Shown here: positions 35,880-46,659 of the stretch, in pieces
Layout of the letters: each line of letters begins with the position of its first letter
Position numbering within the stretch: position 1 is the first letter of the stretch
DNA from: Apostichopus japonicus
Taxonomy: Eukaryota > Echinodermata > Holothuroidea > Aspidochirotida > Stichopodidae
Assembly: GCF_037975245.1 (NCBI RefSeq)
Contig: NC_092583.1
Coordinates: 11,609,764 to 11,673,763 of the forward strand
Direction of reading: 5' to 3'
DNA length: 64,000 nucleotides
Made by a program: the position numbers and the translations under genes
Notes under the pieces: model-generated
What the model was told of the DNA's origin: nothing
What the model saw: only the letters and a program-made list of their open reading frames with translations
Database searches by the model: none

Positions 35880-36600
35880 AATCCTTTCCTCTAATTGGCC
35901 TTCAAGACCTGATGTATCAGGTTGTTTCCCTGACAATAAACAGTTGCAATCATTCTGTATGCTATAATTGTTGAAGCGGTAATGGCATTGCTTCTGTCTG
36001 ATTTTTCCCCTTTGTTCAACACTATTTCCTGTTGTTGCTAAGTTTAGGACTTTATTGGTACTCTCAACACAGGTCTGGTCGAGGTCGTCTAGTTCCTGGA
36101 CGCATTTCCTGTTCAAATCCTCACTAAAGCTGTTGTCCAGATGTTGTCCAACAAGAGCTATTGAATCAGGTTTTGTCATTGACACTGGACGGTTGAAATC
36201 ATCCAATATGTCATTCATTGTGGAAGCTGTTATGGCATGAGTTATCCTTCTCTGACTTCTAGTTCAGTATCATGGCGCACAGTTTCTTTCCTGATCTGAT
36301 AGAGATCGTTTGGTATTTTAACCTTGAGATCTTACCTTTAAGTTAAGTTCCTTCCCACGAGTAGGACTAGCTGTTTTGTCTACTCTCTCAATAGTGTCAA
36401 GCTCAATTTCAATCACCGAGTTGGTAATGTCATTGCCTGCAATGTTAATGTTGTCACTTCCACCAACTTGGGATAAGATGCTCACATCCTCACTTTTCTC
36501 CAGATCTTGTCCTTCAAGAGAAATGAATCGGGCTGTTTCCTTGGTTATGAGCAGTTCAAACCAACATGTATACCATCCATAGTGGAAGTTTTAATGGCAC
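35880..36600 (-). repeat. Three degenerate ~110-bp repeats in the recombinase pseudogene N-terminal region
   Basis: Units at about 35885-35990, 36131-36240 and 36491-36600 share, on the minus strand, GCCAT-A--CTTCCAC-AT and a later block coding for PDSI/PDTS..L-GQ. The best-read unit encodes HAITASTMNDILDDFNRPVS; the others are in shifted frames. The amino part of the protein therefore contained a repeated motif. Confidence 0.65.
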
Positions 36601-37017
36601 TAGTTGAACCTTTGTTGGCTTCTCCAATATCCCAGTGGTTCAATTGATACTTCTTTGGTTTTAATCTTTCTGCTGTATGGGTCCATTAAATGAGGCGTTT
36701 TTTCACAAGTAGACACATCTTCAAGTATGCTGTCCTCCAGAGTTTTGTTCCTCCATGGTATATCTGTAGTACCATAACAGTCCCTTAGTTCATTCCCGTT
36801 TGTGTATCTTGCGTTGGGCAAAGGGACACATACTGGTGTCTCCATTGACACTAAGTGCTTTCATTACCAAATTTGTTTTCTTCTTTATTTCATCATTAAC
36901 CCTTCCTTCATTCGTCTTGGGAGTAAGTTGCATCAATACTGCAATGAAAGCAAATATATCTTCAGAAGTTAATCTTTTTAAGATAATTTGAACATAAACC
37001 ATGGAAACCCATAACAA
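36600..37017 (-). pseudogene. Possible amino-terminal remains of the recombinase-like gene
   Basis: Two overlapping minus-strand frames, one ending PYSRKIKTKEVSIEPLGYW and one containing TSEDIFAFIAVLMQLTPKTN, look coding-like in composition and sit upstream of the pseudogene on the same strand. There is no homology I can name. Confidence 0.25.
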
Positions 37018-37019
37018 AA

Positions 37020-38880
37020 AACTGACCAGTTATACAGTAATTGAAAGGTATTTTTCAGTCTCTTAATTTGTGAGAAAAAGTAACTGGTATCTGAAGAATC
37101 ATAGTTCAAATTGTACTATTGTATTCGCCTGCTTTAGAATTTGTTAATGTATGATACATTTTATCAATATTTTCCTCAATTTTTGTATCCTCTTTTATTT
37201 ATTTTTCTTCATTGCATTTTAATAGTATAAATAATGAGTATAGGTACCTATCAGTTAATAAAAACATATTTTATCTCCATTTAATAAAAAATATCTAGTA
37301 CTTCAACTCATATTACTATTTCCTTAAAAATTCCACAATTTTATAGTTTATCTTATTGTTAAATTTGATACATTTTTACTTGCTATGACAGTTCATTAAA
37401 TAACTTTAATACAATTTTCTAATAATCCTCTTCTTCTTGTTCTTTTGTTATATGATTAAAATTGTTATAAGCAGTGATGAGAACTTCATAATCAAATGGA
37501 ACCTTTAATTTATTGCTCACTGAATTTGAATACAAAGAAGAGGATATCTTTGTATAAACAATTGTAATCTTGCTCTGAGCAAGAAGCTATTGGGTTTGGC
37601 AAAAATAGCCAGAGTTGACAGATTTAATCCCCCAACCCACCCCACCCCCACACCACCCCAAAGAAACGTTGCTTTAAGCTTAAGTTCTTCAATTCTTCCT
37701 CCGAAGCTGACCCATAGATCAAATATACCGATTCATTATGAAGATTTAAAAAGTATGATGACACCGGCGGATGCTGCAGCTTTGATCCCAAAGTTGAACT
37801 GTCTTTCGTCGGGTCCTAGTAATGGTGTACACACGCTGTGTGAGTTCATGTTGGTCTGGAAGAATGTATGTAGAATAGTACTTGATGATATAAAACGGGA
37901 AAAATGTCGATACAGGTTTTGTTGTTGTTTTTCTTCTTCTTCTTCCACATTTTGGATTTATTGGCTTCCCTAACCATGTAGGAGACCATTTCAGATGTTA
38001 AAAAATGCCGTGGATTTCTCGTGATAAACATCTGGCATGCTTACGCTAGCCAGGGCTTGAACCCAAGCCCTCAGAGAGTTATATCTTGAATTAACAGCTT
38101 GTCGTGTTTATAGATGAAATCGTACATCAGGAAGTCACACTGGAAGCCGTTACGTGCGGCGAAACCGGCGTAAGATATCCAAAGTGGGCAAATGTCGGTG
38201 AGGTCCAAGATGGTGGAACATACTTGGTTCAGGTGTAACCGAACCTTATCTGCAACCTGACGCTTGTCTCGTGGTCAAAGAAGGAAGTAATTTCGATAAA
38301 GTCAACCAAACGTTGGCTCAGGATGTCCTTTACGACGGATTTGACTTTACTACAGAAATCGTTTTCACAACGTTGGATGACGTCTTTGTTCAGGCCGTCT
38401 TTTTTTAAGACCTAATAACTTAGAACAAAAATGGAAGATAATGTTTTTTGAATGCAAGAAGTGTTAGCAGGATAATTAAAACATAGGAAGATGATTGAAA
38501 ATAGCTTAAAATTGTAATGCAATGAATTAAAGAAGAGCTGTTTGGTTTTCTTTTCTTTTTCGGTCCATATCAAGACAAGAATTGTCTTAATAGACTTTCA
38601 AGCATCTTTTCTTTAAGCTCGGTTGGAAATATAAATAATTCCTAAAATAAGAGAATATTTAATCGAAATAAGACATTCGAGATTTTGTTTTTTACATCAG
38701 CATGAACGTTAACTGGGTGAGTAATTAATGGATTTTGATTCAATCGTCAGTAATTCGTGGGCCGGACACTTTTCATGATAATAAATTTAAAAAAAAACGC
38801 ATATAAAAATGTAAAAAACAAATCCAAAAACTTTGCTTCACTACTCGAAATGAACTTGACTCAAAAAAGTAACGAGTTAC
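37020..38880. other. Non-coding stretch
   Basis: AT-rich. CAGGGCTTGAACCCAAGCCCT at about 38053 resembles a tRNA B-box in reverse (GGTTCAAGCCC), but no matching A-box is evident. No genes are supported. Confidence 0.45.
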
Positions 38881-39008
38881 TTTGTGAAAGGGTTTTTCCC
38901 TGTGGACTACCATTAACCTGTCGCGTGTAACCTGTCGCGTGTCTCGTGGTCATAGAAGGAAGTAATAAAGATTTACTTTGTGAAAGGGTTTTTCCCTGTG
39001 GACTAGCA
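38879..39008. repeat. Short direct duplication
   Basis: TTTGTGAAAGGGTTTTTCCC and TGTGGACTA occur at about 38881 and 38977. Between them CCTGTCGCGTGT is also doubled. Part of it (GTCTCGTGGTCA-AGAAGGAA) recurs at about 38270. Confidence 0.85.
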
Positions 39009-39085
39009 CTGCAATAGTTATTAGTTCACAGCTTTAATTTAATAAACACCCCAATACGCCAATCCTGTTAGAAACACACATGTAT

Positions 39086-41484
39086 ATGGAACGCAAAAAG
39101 GGCAAAATCAAACAACAACGTTTATTACATTGATGACTATGTAAATTCAAATGACGACGACGTGATTTGATGTAATGATGTTATACTTTTGTGCAATAAC
39201 AACATAAATGTATACAGCAGCTACGTAAAATGGTTTAACAACGACGCAAATATATGCATTAACATCATATTTCAGTATGACAACGTCATTTTTTTCTGTA
39301 ATGTCATCGTTAACTATTGTATTGACGGGTAAACCGCATATGATGACAACATAAACACACGTGAAGCCTACGTAAACTGCACTGGTAACAAGCTGAGAAC
39401 AAAGGATGACGGCGCTATTTCACTTAACGTAATAAAAAAATACATCGACGTAGTAGATCGCTACCACGACAGCTTTTCAAACATCAACTTTTAATCCAAC
39501 AGCATAAATTCATGTGACAATTAACGTGATATCATGCAACGAAAGAGATGGCGCGCTTCTACTTTTTCGACCAGAGCCGTCTCAGTGTACGGCTTTGATT
39601 TGAGCTAACGGGACTCAGTTATTGCCACCGAATCATCGTTTGAATAGTCAACACGGAATTGGAATAAAATAAACAGCTGTCGAAAATGGAAGCAACTCTT
39701 CGAGAATTATGATATGGGGAAGATGTTTTTCTTAATTTCGAAAGAGTAGGAGTGAGTTTTGCTGTTATCTGAACTTGTATACTTAACATATTTTTTTTAT
39801 TGTATAGGGAGAAACATACAACAACCTCCGGCTCATGACATAAGCTAGCAATAGGTCTCAAAGCTATAGGTTAAATTTTTAGGTCTAACAGCCAGAGTAA
39901 GCTAAAAGAGAGTTTTATGCATATTCAGTCGTTTTGAGGATATTAAGGTATACTATAGAGGTTTTTAGAAAACCTTCCGGGACGTCCGAGGTCCCCTTAA
40001 TTATTATATAGGTTTATTTGACTTTATATTGTAAGAATTTCAACCCAACGCTTTCACTAGGATTAACTACACACTACACGAAAGAGACGTAGTCAAACTG
40101 ACACCGTCAATGGTGGTAGTGGGGGAGGGGGCACATTTCCGACCGAGCCGCTCTGGTTGCGACACTGGTCTACTTCTTAAATCATGCAGTTTATTTCAAG
40201 GATGATTGGCTGATGTTAATGCAAAATATTTAATAAAATTTTGTAGCGTTTTTTGTTGGATTTTCATATGTAAATGCGCTCTACCTCTCTTAGCGCAATC
40301 ATATAGTTATAGTACGCCCAGTTTTCTTTTTAAAACTGAAAAATATATATTCCCGCATCCCCAGTGCATGATCCTTCTGGCAGTGATCCACCTTACATGC
40401 ATGTGCGGATCTTAGTTTTGATGTGGTCTTGGTTTTGCAGTTGGTGAGGGGGTGGTCTTAGTTTTGCGGTTGAGGCTTAGTTTTGTAGTTCGTTGGCTCT
40501 TAATGTGCAGCGGGTCTTATAGGTCTTAAAACTTAGGTTTGTAGACACCCATTTTTATTGCATTTGTTTACTACTTTTTTTAATTGATATGTCTATATTC
40601 AACAACCAGTTTGGTAAGTTGCAAACATCAAACAACACAGTATAATACTAATTGAATGAACATATAGGCATTTTGTTTGACGGAATAAACTACCAGAATG
40701 ATAGTAGAATACCATAGGTATGACTCACCGCTTATATCATTCAATAGATCACTTTTCACTTTCCTTTCCCACACTTCCAAATAATATGAAATTTCTGCGT
40801 TTTTCAATCCTCTTTTAGTTAAACCCCTCAACTGATTTCTTATTTCGTCAGACATTCTCGAATATACCTTTGCTTTGCCGTAAGAAATCGTCTTGTGAAC
40901 TTATCCGCAATTCGTGCACGGAAACATCGGTAACGACCACATTTAGTTCGAAACGTATACGGAAAGGGCTCTGGCTCAAATCAGACTCGCTTATTCGGAT
41001 CTGGTTCAAATTATAGAATCCAGTTCAAAAAGTAGAAGCGCGCCATTACCTTCGTTGCCTGATATTACGTTGTCACATGAATTTATGCCGTTGTATTAAA
41101 AGTTGTTGTTTGAAAAGCTGTCATCGTAGCGATCTACTACGTCGATGTATCTCTTTATTACGTTAAGTGAAATAGCGCCGTCATCATTTTTTTTCTCCGC
41201 TTGTTATCAGTGCAGTTTACATAGGCTTCACGTGTGTTTATGTTGTTATCATATGCAGTTTACCCGTCAATAAAATAATTAACGATGACATTACAGAAAA
41301 AAATGATGTTAATGCATATATTTGCGTCGTTGTTATACTATTTTACGTAGCTGCTGTATACATTTATGTTGTTATTGCACATAAGTATAACATCATTACA
41401 ACAATACACGTCGTCATTTGAATTTATATAGTCATCAATGTAATAAACGTTATTGTTGTTTGATTTGGCCCCTTTTGCGGTCCA
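39086..41484. mobile_element. DNA element with ~520-bp inverted terminal arms
   Basis: The left arm 39086-39610 and right arm 40966-41484 are inverted repeats along their whole length (for example GCAAAAAGGGCAAAATCAAA against the complement of TTTGATTTGGCCCCTTTTGC, and GGCGCGCTTCTACTTTTT near the inner ends). The flanks ACATGTAT (39078-39085) and ACATGTAC (41485-41492) match at 7 of 8 bases. Long arms suggest a foldback or Mutator-like element. The central 1.35 kb has one exon-like frame (40740-40855) and is otherwise non-coding. Confidence 0.88.
40733..40855 (-). pseudogene. Possible first exon of an element-encoded protein
   Basis: ATG at 40855 opens MSDEIRNQLRGLTKRGLKNA, then EISYYLEVWERKVKSDLLND, ending at a good donor (AGCG followed by GTGAGT). 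It lies between the inverted arms. The start resembles a helix-turn-helix of a transposase or integrase-like protein, but no catalytic part is found in the element. Confidence 0.35.
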
Positions 41485-41492
41485 TACATGTA

Positions 41493-42095
41493 CAGCATAA
41501 GGCTTCTGAATGATAGATTCGCCCGGAAGGGGGATAGTGACCTTTAGAGAGGGTAATAGGGGGTGCAGTGCAAGACTATGACCAGTTCTTAGGCTAAGGT
41601 ATAGCTAGGAGTACGTATCTATATGTGACAGGAAAGTGAGGAGTGTTGTTACTTAGCGGATCGTTCAAACCAACTTACGTATATGGATTCTGGATGACCA
41701 TCTGCTTAAAAAGTTGTTTGTACTCGATGAGCGTTCGGAGCATACTCGAGACAAATGTCAGTACTTACGATAAAACATTTAATTTTCAAAAAAAATGGAC
41801 CACTAAGCCCATTCTCGAAGTATTCAGAATTGCCGATGTCGAACTGTCGTAGTGAAAATGAGAAGTGTCCATCGCGGAGGAGTTACCACATTGACGCGGT
41901 TTTCTGTGAGAAATAAAGTATAAATACAGGGGGGGGAAACAGTATTTAGTTTGTCCACTTCGCATAAACGAATTGCTACTGAAGTGGCTCGCTTGGTTGG
42001 TTAAGCCTACTGCTAGCTAACACGTTTCCTATAGTTGAGGAGGGGAAGGGGGAGGAAGGGCGCTAAAGGGATCGGGAATAGCTCACAGCATTCAA
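41493..42095. other. Non-coding stretch
   Basis: No gene or repeat that I can support. Confidence 0.5.
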
Positions 42096-42102
42096 ACATT
42101 GA

Positions 42103-42270
42103 TGTAGTGGCCGAGTGGATAAAGGAGGTGGCATTTGAAACAATGAAGCTTAACAATCGGGAAATTCGGGGTTCAGTTCCCGGTCGGGTCAAAGTAAGAT
42201 GGGTTTCCATTCAAGGGCAATCTACGGTTTCCTCATCTGAAATGACTTTAGAAATTGAAAGATTCGAAAT
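42103..42270 (+). mobile_element. SINE with a tRNA-Ser/Leu-like (long variable arm) head
   Basis: GTAGTGGCCGAGTGGATAAA is a class II tRNA 5' half with A-box, and GGGGTTCAGTTCCCGGTCGG the T-arm/B-box about 60 bases later, leaving room for a long variable arm. Downstream, GGGTTTCCATTCAAGGG and ACGGTTTCCTCATCTGAAAT resemble the conserved central domain found in several animal tRNA-SINE families. It is not a functional tRNA: spacing and stems are irregular. Confidence 0.65.
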
Positions 42271-42892
42271 TTGAGTTGAAATCTTTTGCTTTGAAGTCCT
42301 TGCGAGATTCTCCTACATTCGTGGTCATTGAAGTGTTGTAAAAATACCTGACAGACACTGTACCAGTAGGTAGAACAGATCTGATGTAAGTGGAATACCG
42401 TTACCATAGTTACATAATGATAGTAAATGAAATACAGTCAGTAGCTCTATCAGGGCCGCGTCGATACTAGAGGGCACAGGGAGGGAGTCAGTGTTACCCC
42501 AACGGTTCAACCCCCAAATAACTCCATAAACATACCAATAGTCGAAAAAGAAAATTTGTACACAAGTCGAAGGGCTAATTAAAGGGGGTAACTGGATTTC
42601 ATTGGATGAATGCACAATGTTGCTGTACAATGTACTTACAACATCACAGATAGTGTCGATTAAATGTTCAAAGTTGTTGTAAGTCTAAAAATGCTAGAAA
42701 CTAAATAAATTTCTCATAAATTGTATATTAAACTTTCAACCTTTCTTTAAAGCAGACACAACCCCGGGGTTCATCTACAGATTATAAAACAGTCGACAAG
42801 TGTATTTGGCTAATGCACAATTACTATATGTTAGTAAACCTACTGCTATGATGCTTCATGCGAAACTTGCTGCGGTTTGAACATTTGCGTAG

Positions 42893-43125
42893 AGCTGAAC
42901 TGCAACTACGAACCCGGGTGAACTTCACGTAGGTAGCCGACTGAACTGCAACTGTGAACCTGGCTGAACGTTTCGTGCGTTATTGGCTGAACTGCAACTA
43001 CGAACCCGGCTGCACTTCACGTTCGCAGCCGACAAAACTACAACTACGAACCCGGCTGAACTTTTCGTGCATTATTGGCTGAACCGAACTACGAACCCGG
43101 CTGAGAACCCGGCTGAATTGCAATA
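42893..43125. repeat. Minisatellite, CTGAACTGCAACTACGAACC units
   Basis: Five to six variants of 'GCTGAACTGCAACTACGAAC CCGG' separated by alternating spacers (CTTCACGTNNGNAGCCGA and TTTCGTGCNTTATTGG), so the higher-order unit is about 110 bp. It directly adjoins the palindrome to its right. Confidence 0.85.
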
Positions 43126-43690
43126 ATTGCTGATATCAGCAAATGAATTGCTGAATATTTACAAGTCCAGCATATCACTAATTGATTGGTGCACCCGATA
43201 CTCATAGCTAGTACAGTAACTACTGTTCATGTTCCACAACCGTGCATCAGTAACTACTGCGCTGTGTTCGCAACACGGTAACATGTGTTACAGTTGGCAC
43301 AGTTATTACTGGAAAGCTGTTACACGTTGAACTGCGAGTCCGACAGGTGACAATTTGCAGTAATTTAAAAAAAAATCTTAATTTTTTAATTTTTTTAAAT
43401 ATTTTAAATTTTAAACTTTAAAAATTAAATTTTAAATTTTTGAATTTTTAAAATTTGCAGTAAGAAAACACTTGCAGTAATTACTGTGCCAACTGTAACA
43501 CATGTTACCGTGTTACGAACACAGCGCAGTAGTTACTGATGCACGGTTGTGGAACATGAACAGTAGTTACTGTACTAGCTATGAGTATTGGCTGATTGGT
43601 GATATGTGGTACAAAATTGTTGATATCAGCAGTTCATTTGACGATATTAACAATTGAATTAACGTTATGTTGGAATTGCTGATATCAACA
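43125..43690. repeat. Large imperfect palindrome (foldback sequence)
   Basis: Arm 43125-43330 (TACTCATAGCTAGTACAGTA, CCGTGCATCAGTAACTACTG, GGTAACATGTGTTACAGTTG) is matched in reverse complement at 43455-43690. The centre (43365-43455) is an A/T block of AAATTTTTAA-type mirror sequence. Fidelity is highest in 43200-43320 against 43470-43590. It could be a foldback MITE. TGATTGGTG lies on both sides of the inner arms. Confidence 0.88.
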
Positions 43691-44015
43691 GTAATACAAG
43701 CGTAACGACCTAACGTGTCTCGTTACTATTAAAGACCAGCGCCACCACCACAACAACAACAGAGCCTCGCATTCTTTAGTACAAGCATGTGCTGTAATAT
43801 AGGCCATGCCTGTATGCTTATACGTACAGACCTATTTAAGCATTGTGGCCGTCGGGAGGTGTTTCGGATGAGGGCTGGCCGGTCAAAAATGTGAGATGAT
43901 ATGTATTTCATCGATGCCGAAGCGATCGCTGGGAGAGATTTACGGGGAGAGATGTTCGCGCTTGCGCCCCGCCAAGGCTTGGCTTCCAGGTATCTATCAT
44001 AATAAGGGCCCTGGT

Positions 44016-44385
44016 CAGTGGCGGAGCTAGGGGTATTAGTCAAGAGGGGCGAGAATGGTCTGTAGGGGCGCTTGCGACACTGTCTAAGTGGAGCGCCACC
44101 ACTGGTTGGCGCGGATCGTACAGAAATTTTTTGAGTAAAGATACTTCCTAGATCGCCGGAAATGACCCTTTCCTGGCCTTGCTAATTTGCAGATAAACGA
44201 AGAATAAATAGGTGTCATCGCCAACAAAATGTGACAAATGTCAATAGGCAGATGAGAGCGCAAAAAAAGTAAATAATCGCAAATAAGTAAAAAGTGGTAA
44301 AAAGCTGAAAGGGGCGCCAGCAGTCCATTTGAGTCCGTCAGGGGGGGGCATCCGCCCCCCTGACTGTATGGACGCTCCGCCACTG
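44016..44385 (+). mobile_element. hAT-like MITE (CAGTGGCGGAGC family)
   Basis: 370 bp, ends CAGTGGCGGAGCTAGGGG and GACGCTCCGCCACTG, with the same core as 33848-34241. The flanks GCCCTGGT (44008-44015) and GCCCCTGGT (44386-44394) look like a target duplication with a one-base change. Non-coding. Confidence 0.9.
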
Positions 44386-44399
44386 GCCCCTGGTTGAAT

Positions 44400-46340
44400 T
44401 CAGAGACAGATCCCTGATGACACCCACGGGACAAATCCACCGGAATCTCTGAGGGATATACGAAGTTTGGGGCAATAGAATGAAACTGATAACTGTTCTC
44501 AAATAAGACTGGGTTGACACAAAGAACAACACAAAAAATCGTAACTTTGACAAATTTTTCAGACATAAATCAGAAAAACGGTCCGTTAGTTTGGCGTGTC
44601 ATGGGAAGAGGTAATGGGAAGGAGGTCCAAACGAAGGATTCATAACGTCGGGGCCCGATATTTGGCTCCCGCCCATGGTCCTTCACTTACCATAATATGA
44701 TCTTTTCTCGAAATGTATGAAAACAACCTTTAGAATAAGGAATGTACTGGCTGAACTGTACCAATGGTAGTATGACGTAATGAAACCAGCCTGACAATGT
44801 ACTGGTGTTTGCATAGAAGTAGGCACGAAAAGTCTAGCTGTAAAATACCACAGGTGTATACCATAGATAGTATGACCAACGCAATGTATTATTGCAACAC
44901 AGGGCCGCAGGAACCTGGCGACAAGGATGATGCGGCGACCAAGATTACCAACTAGAAGCAAGGGGATTCCCCGACAAATATTTCGAGGTAAAATATATAA
45001 TTTTTTTTTTTTAATGAAAGAGATTGTAAGAGAATATCATGGAAAATGACTTAACTGTTTTCGGCGCGCTTCGCGATCACTCTGATGCCGACGTTGTTCT
45101 CCGGGGACTCCGCCCAGTGACGCCGGAGGGACTTGTTGGAAGACCATTTTGCCCGAACACTTCTATCGTCGAGGGTATGTTTGTTGTGAAAATCAGTCAC
45201 ATTATTTCTTCGAATCTGTACATTCCCCTAATTTTTCTAATCCCTGATATTTGCTCCAGATTGATTTGAAAAATATTACAGTCCCACCCTAAGATTTTAA
45301 GATCCCTGGGACTCCACTGGTCATTTATCCTCCCACATTCAACATTCTCCACTCCCCAACTCGAGCAGCTGTTTGGCCAATGTTTTGTTCAAAATAGATA
45401 AAGATTATACAAATATGATTGGTTTCCGGCACCCAATACCACTTGAAGTCATTTGAAGCGACATGTTAATGTCCATAACTTTATAAATACCTCAGAGCTT
45501 GTCGGGGCCTGATAGACCCTTGGATGGATTACAAAAAAAGTCCCCTGGCATATTTTACAGTCTGATTTTTCTTCTGCTCGCTTCGCGCGCAGTTTATTGT
45601 TGTGCGCTTATCAGCCAATATCATCTGGAATTATTGTTTAAAGTTTTTTTTATCAGCCCCGAGGAATGCCCCAATAACTTATCCTCACTATCCTTATCGC
45701 CGAGCCGTCGATACGATTTATTCTTTAAATCCTGGTAAAATTGCGATTTTGTTGCCTGCTGAGCGCACACCCAGTGCTACTTGCGGACAGCTAAAAGCTG
45801 CATTTAAATATCCAGAATGTTTCAATAGTCACTATATTGCAGAGCTCACGGGGCTTCGCCACCTTGACCAAGATCAGGCCGTGGCCCCTGCAGGGCCTTC
45901 ACCCAACGCCGAGGGCGGTCCCGTGAACCTTGCATGCTGGGACGCCCCTAGGTTCCACCTCCCCACATACCACCTGAGAGAGAGAAAAATGAAAGGTCCC
46001 ACAAGAAAATATTCACTACTGAATTGGTCATTTTAAGGATATTATTTTGTAAGAAACCATCACAGGTATCACAGTGTCGGCCAGAATAGGAGTTTCGATG
46101 GATTGAAAACTATTTTATTCGTCTTCTGTTAATGCAAGGGATACCCAAGTAGTTTCACCTGGTCTCGGTGTGGTTTTGAACGGCCCTGCCTTCCCAATCT
46201 CAAACATGTGTACGTCAGAGACCGTACAAATGTCTATATTAAAAGTTACTCTTCCCACACTCAAACCTGTGTCGGAGGCTCTGCAAAACAGGAGAAGTTT
46301 GTTAACAGGTCAGTACTATCACTGCTAATGGCCGTCGTGT
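44400..46340. other. Non-coding stretch
   Basis: Contains GC-rich bits of GGCGCGCTTCGCG type (45060, 45585) that are typical of decayed DNA elements, but I cannot define boundaries. A 144-codon plus-strand frame at 45602-46036 has no support. Confidence 0.45.
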
Positions 46341-46348
46341 TGATCTGC

Positions 46349-46648
46349 CAGGCGCGTAGCCAAGGGGGGCGAAGGGGGCAGCCGCCCCCCCCCTTGAGCA
46401 TATTTTTTTTTAATGTTTTTATGATATCTCTAGTAATTTCAAAAAGAAAATGCTAAGATGCAACTTACAAGGCCTGGGAAGTGCCATTTCCAGCGATTTG
46501 GGAGGCATTTTCAACCAAAATTTTCTTGTACGCTTCGCGCCAACTCATGGTGGCGCTTCGCTTGGATTTTGGCAATGCCGTTTTTACGGCTCTGATAGTT
46601 TGCCTACAGTTTCGCCCCTCCCTTGGCAAATGCCTTGCTACGCGCCTG
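46349..46648 (-). mobile_element. hAT-like MITE (CAGGCGCGTAGCC family) with 8-bp TSD
   Basis: 300 bp, ends CAGGCGCGTAGCCAAGG and TTGCTACGCGCCTG. Flanked by TGATCTGC (46341-46348) and TGATCTGT (46649-46656), 7 of 8 identical. The core, in reverse, has GTACGCTTCGCGCCAA, GGTGGCGCTTCGCTT and CAAGGCCTGGGAAGTGCCAT. It is related by its core to the other three MITE groups here. Confidence 0.93.
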
Positions 46649-46659
46649 TGATCTGTTGT

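Larger units (their letters stand above)
33315..36218 (-). pseudogene. Tyrosine recombinase-like (Crypton-type) gene, disrupted
   Basis: The longest piece (36218-35184, 344 codons) holds two degenerate zinc-finger-like blocks: CLFCGIFQTKLSRR..KH at about residue 139, and NCYGFYQSRFLSKHKK..C. A conserved helical part follows (MSDDFLREVLYKLTEYDVGK, IISMRRLGTLYRVF). Further down in other frames come the recombinase core: LLNARRGGEPSRL with the box I arginine (about 34770), TGKGNALM, ENSDYHVSGW, STMYASMKIPETARRCLYN, HMVHSKEMNLSIY with the box II histidines and the tyrosine, and ALMEVIKVGQ. Frameshifts lie near 35195, 34912, 34675, 34545 and 33460. A TAG occurs near 34990 and another right after the tyrosine. 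A hAT-like element splits it at 33558-34516. Proteins of this type are found as multigene families in many invertebrates and are thought to derive from Crypton DNA transposons. Confidence 0.85.

Noticed and set aside
37590-37973. 127-residue plus-strand frame
   Set aside because: Starts in a CCCCACCC-rich stretch and ends in poly-Ser from TTC repeats; no domain.
42893-43125. CRISPR-like array of repeats and spacers
   Set aside because: Eukaryotic context, repeats vary, the spacers are only two alternating sequences, and no cas genes are present.
45602-46036. 144-residue plus-strand frame
   Set aside because: Overlaps another frame, no motif, and lies in decayed GC-rich repeat sequence.
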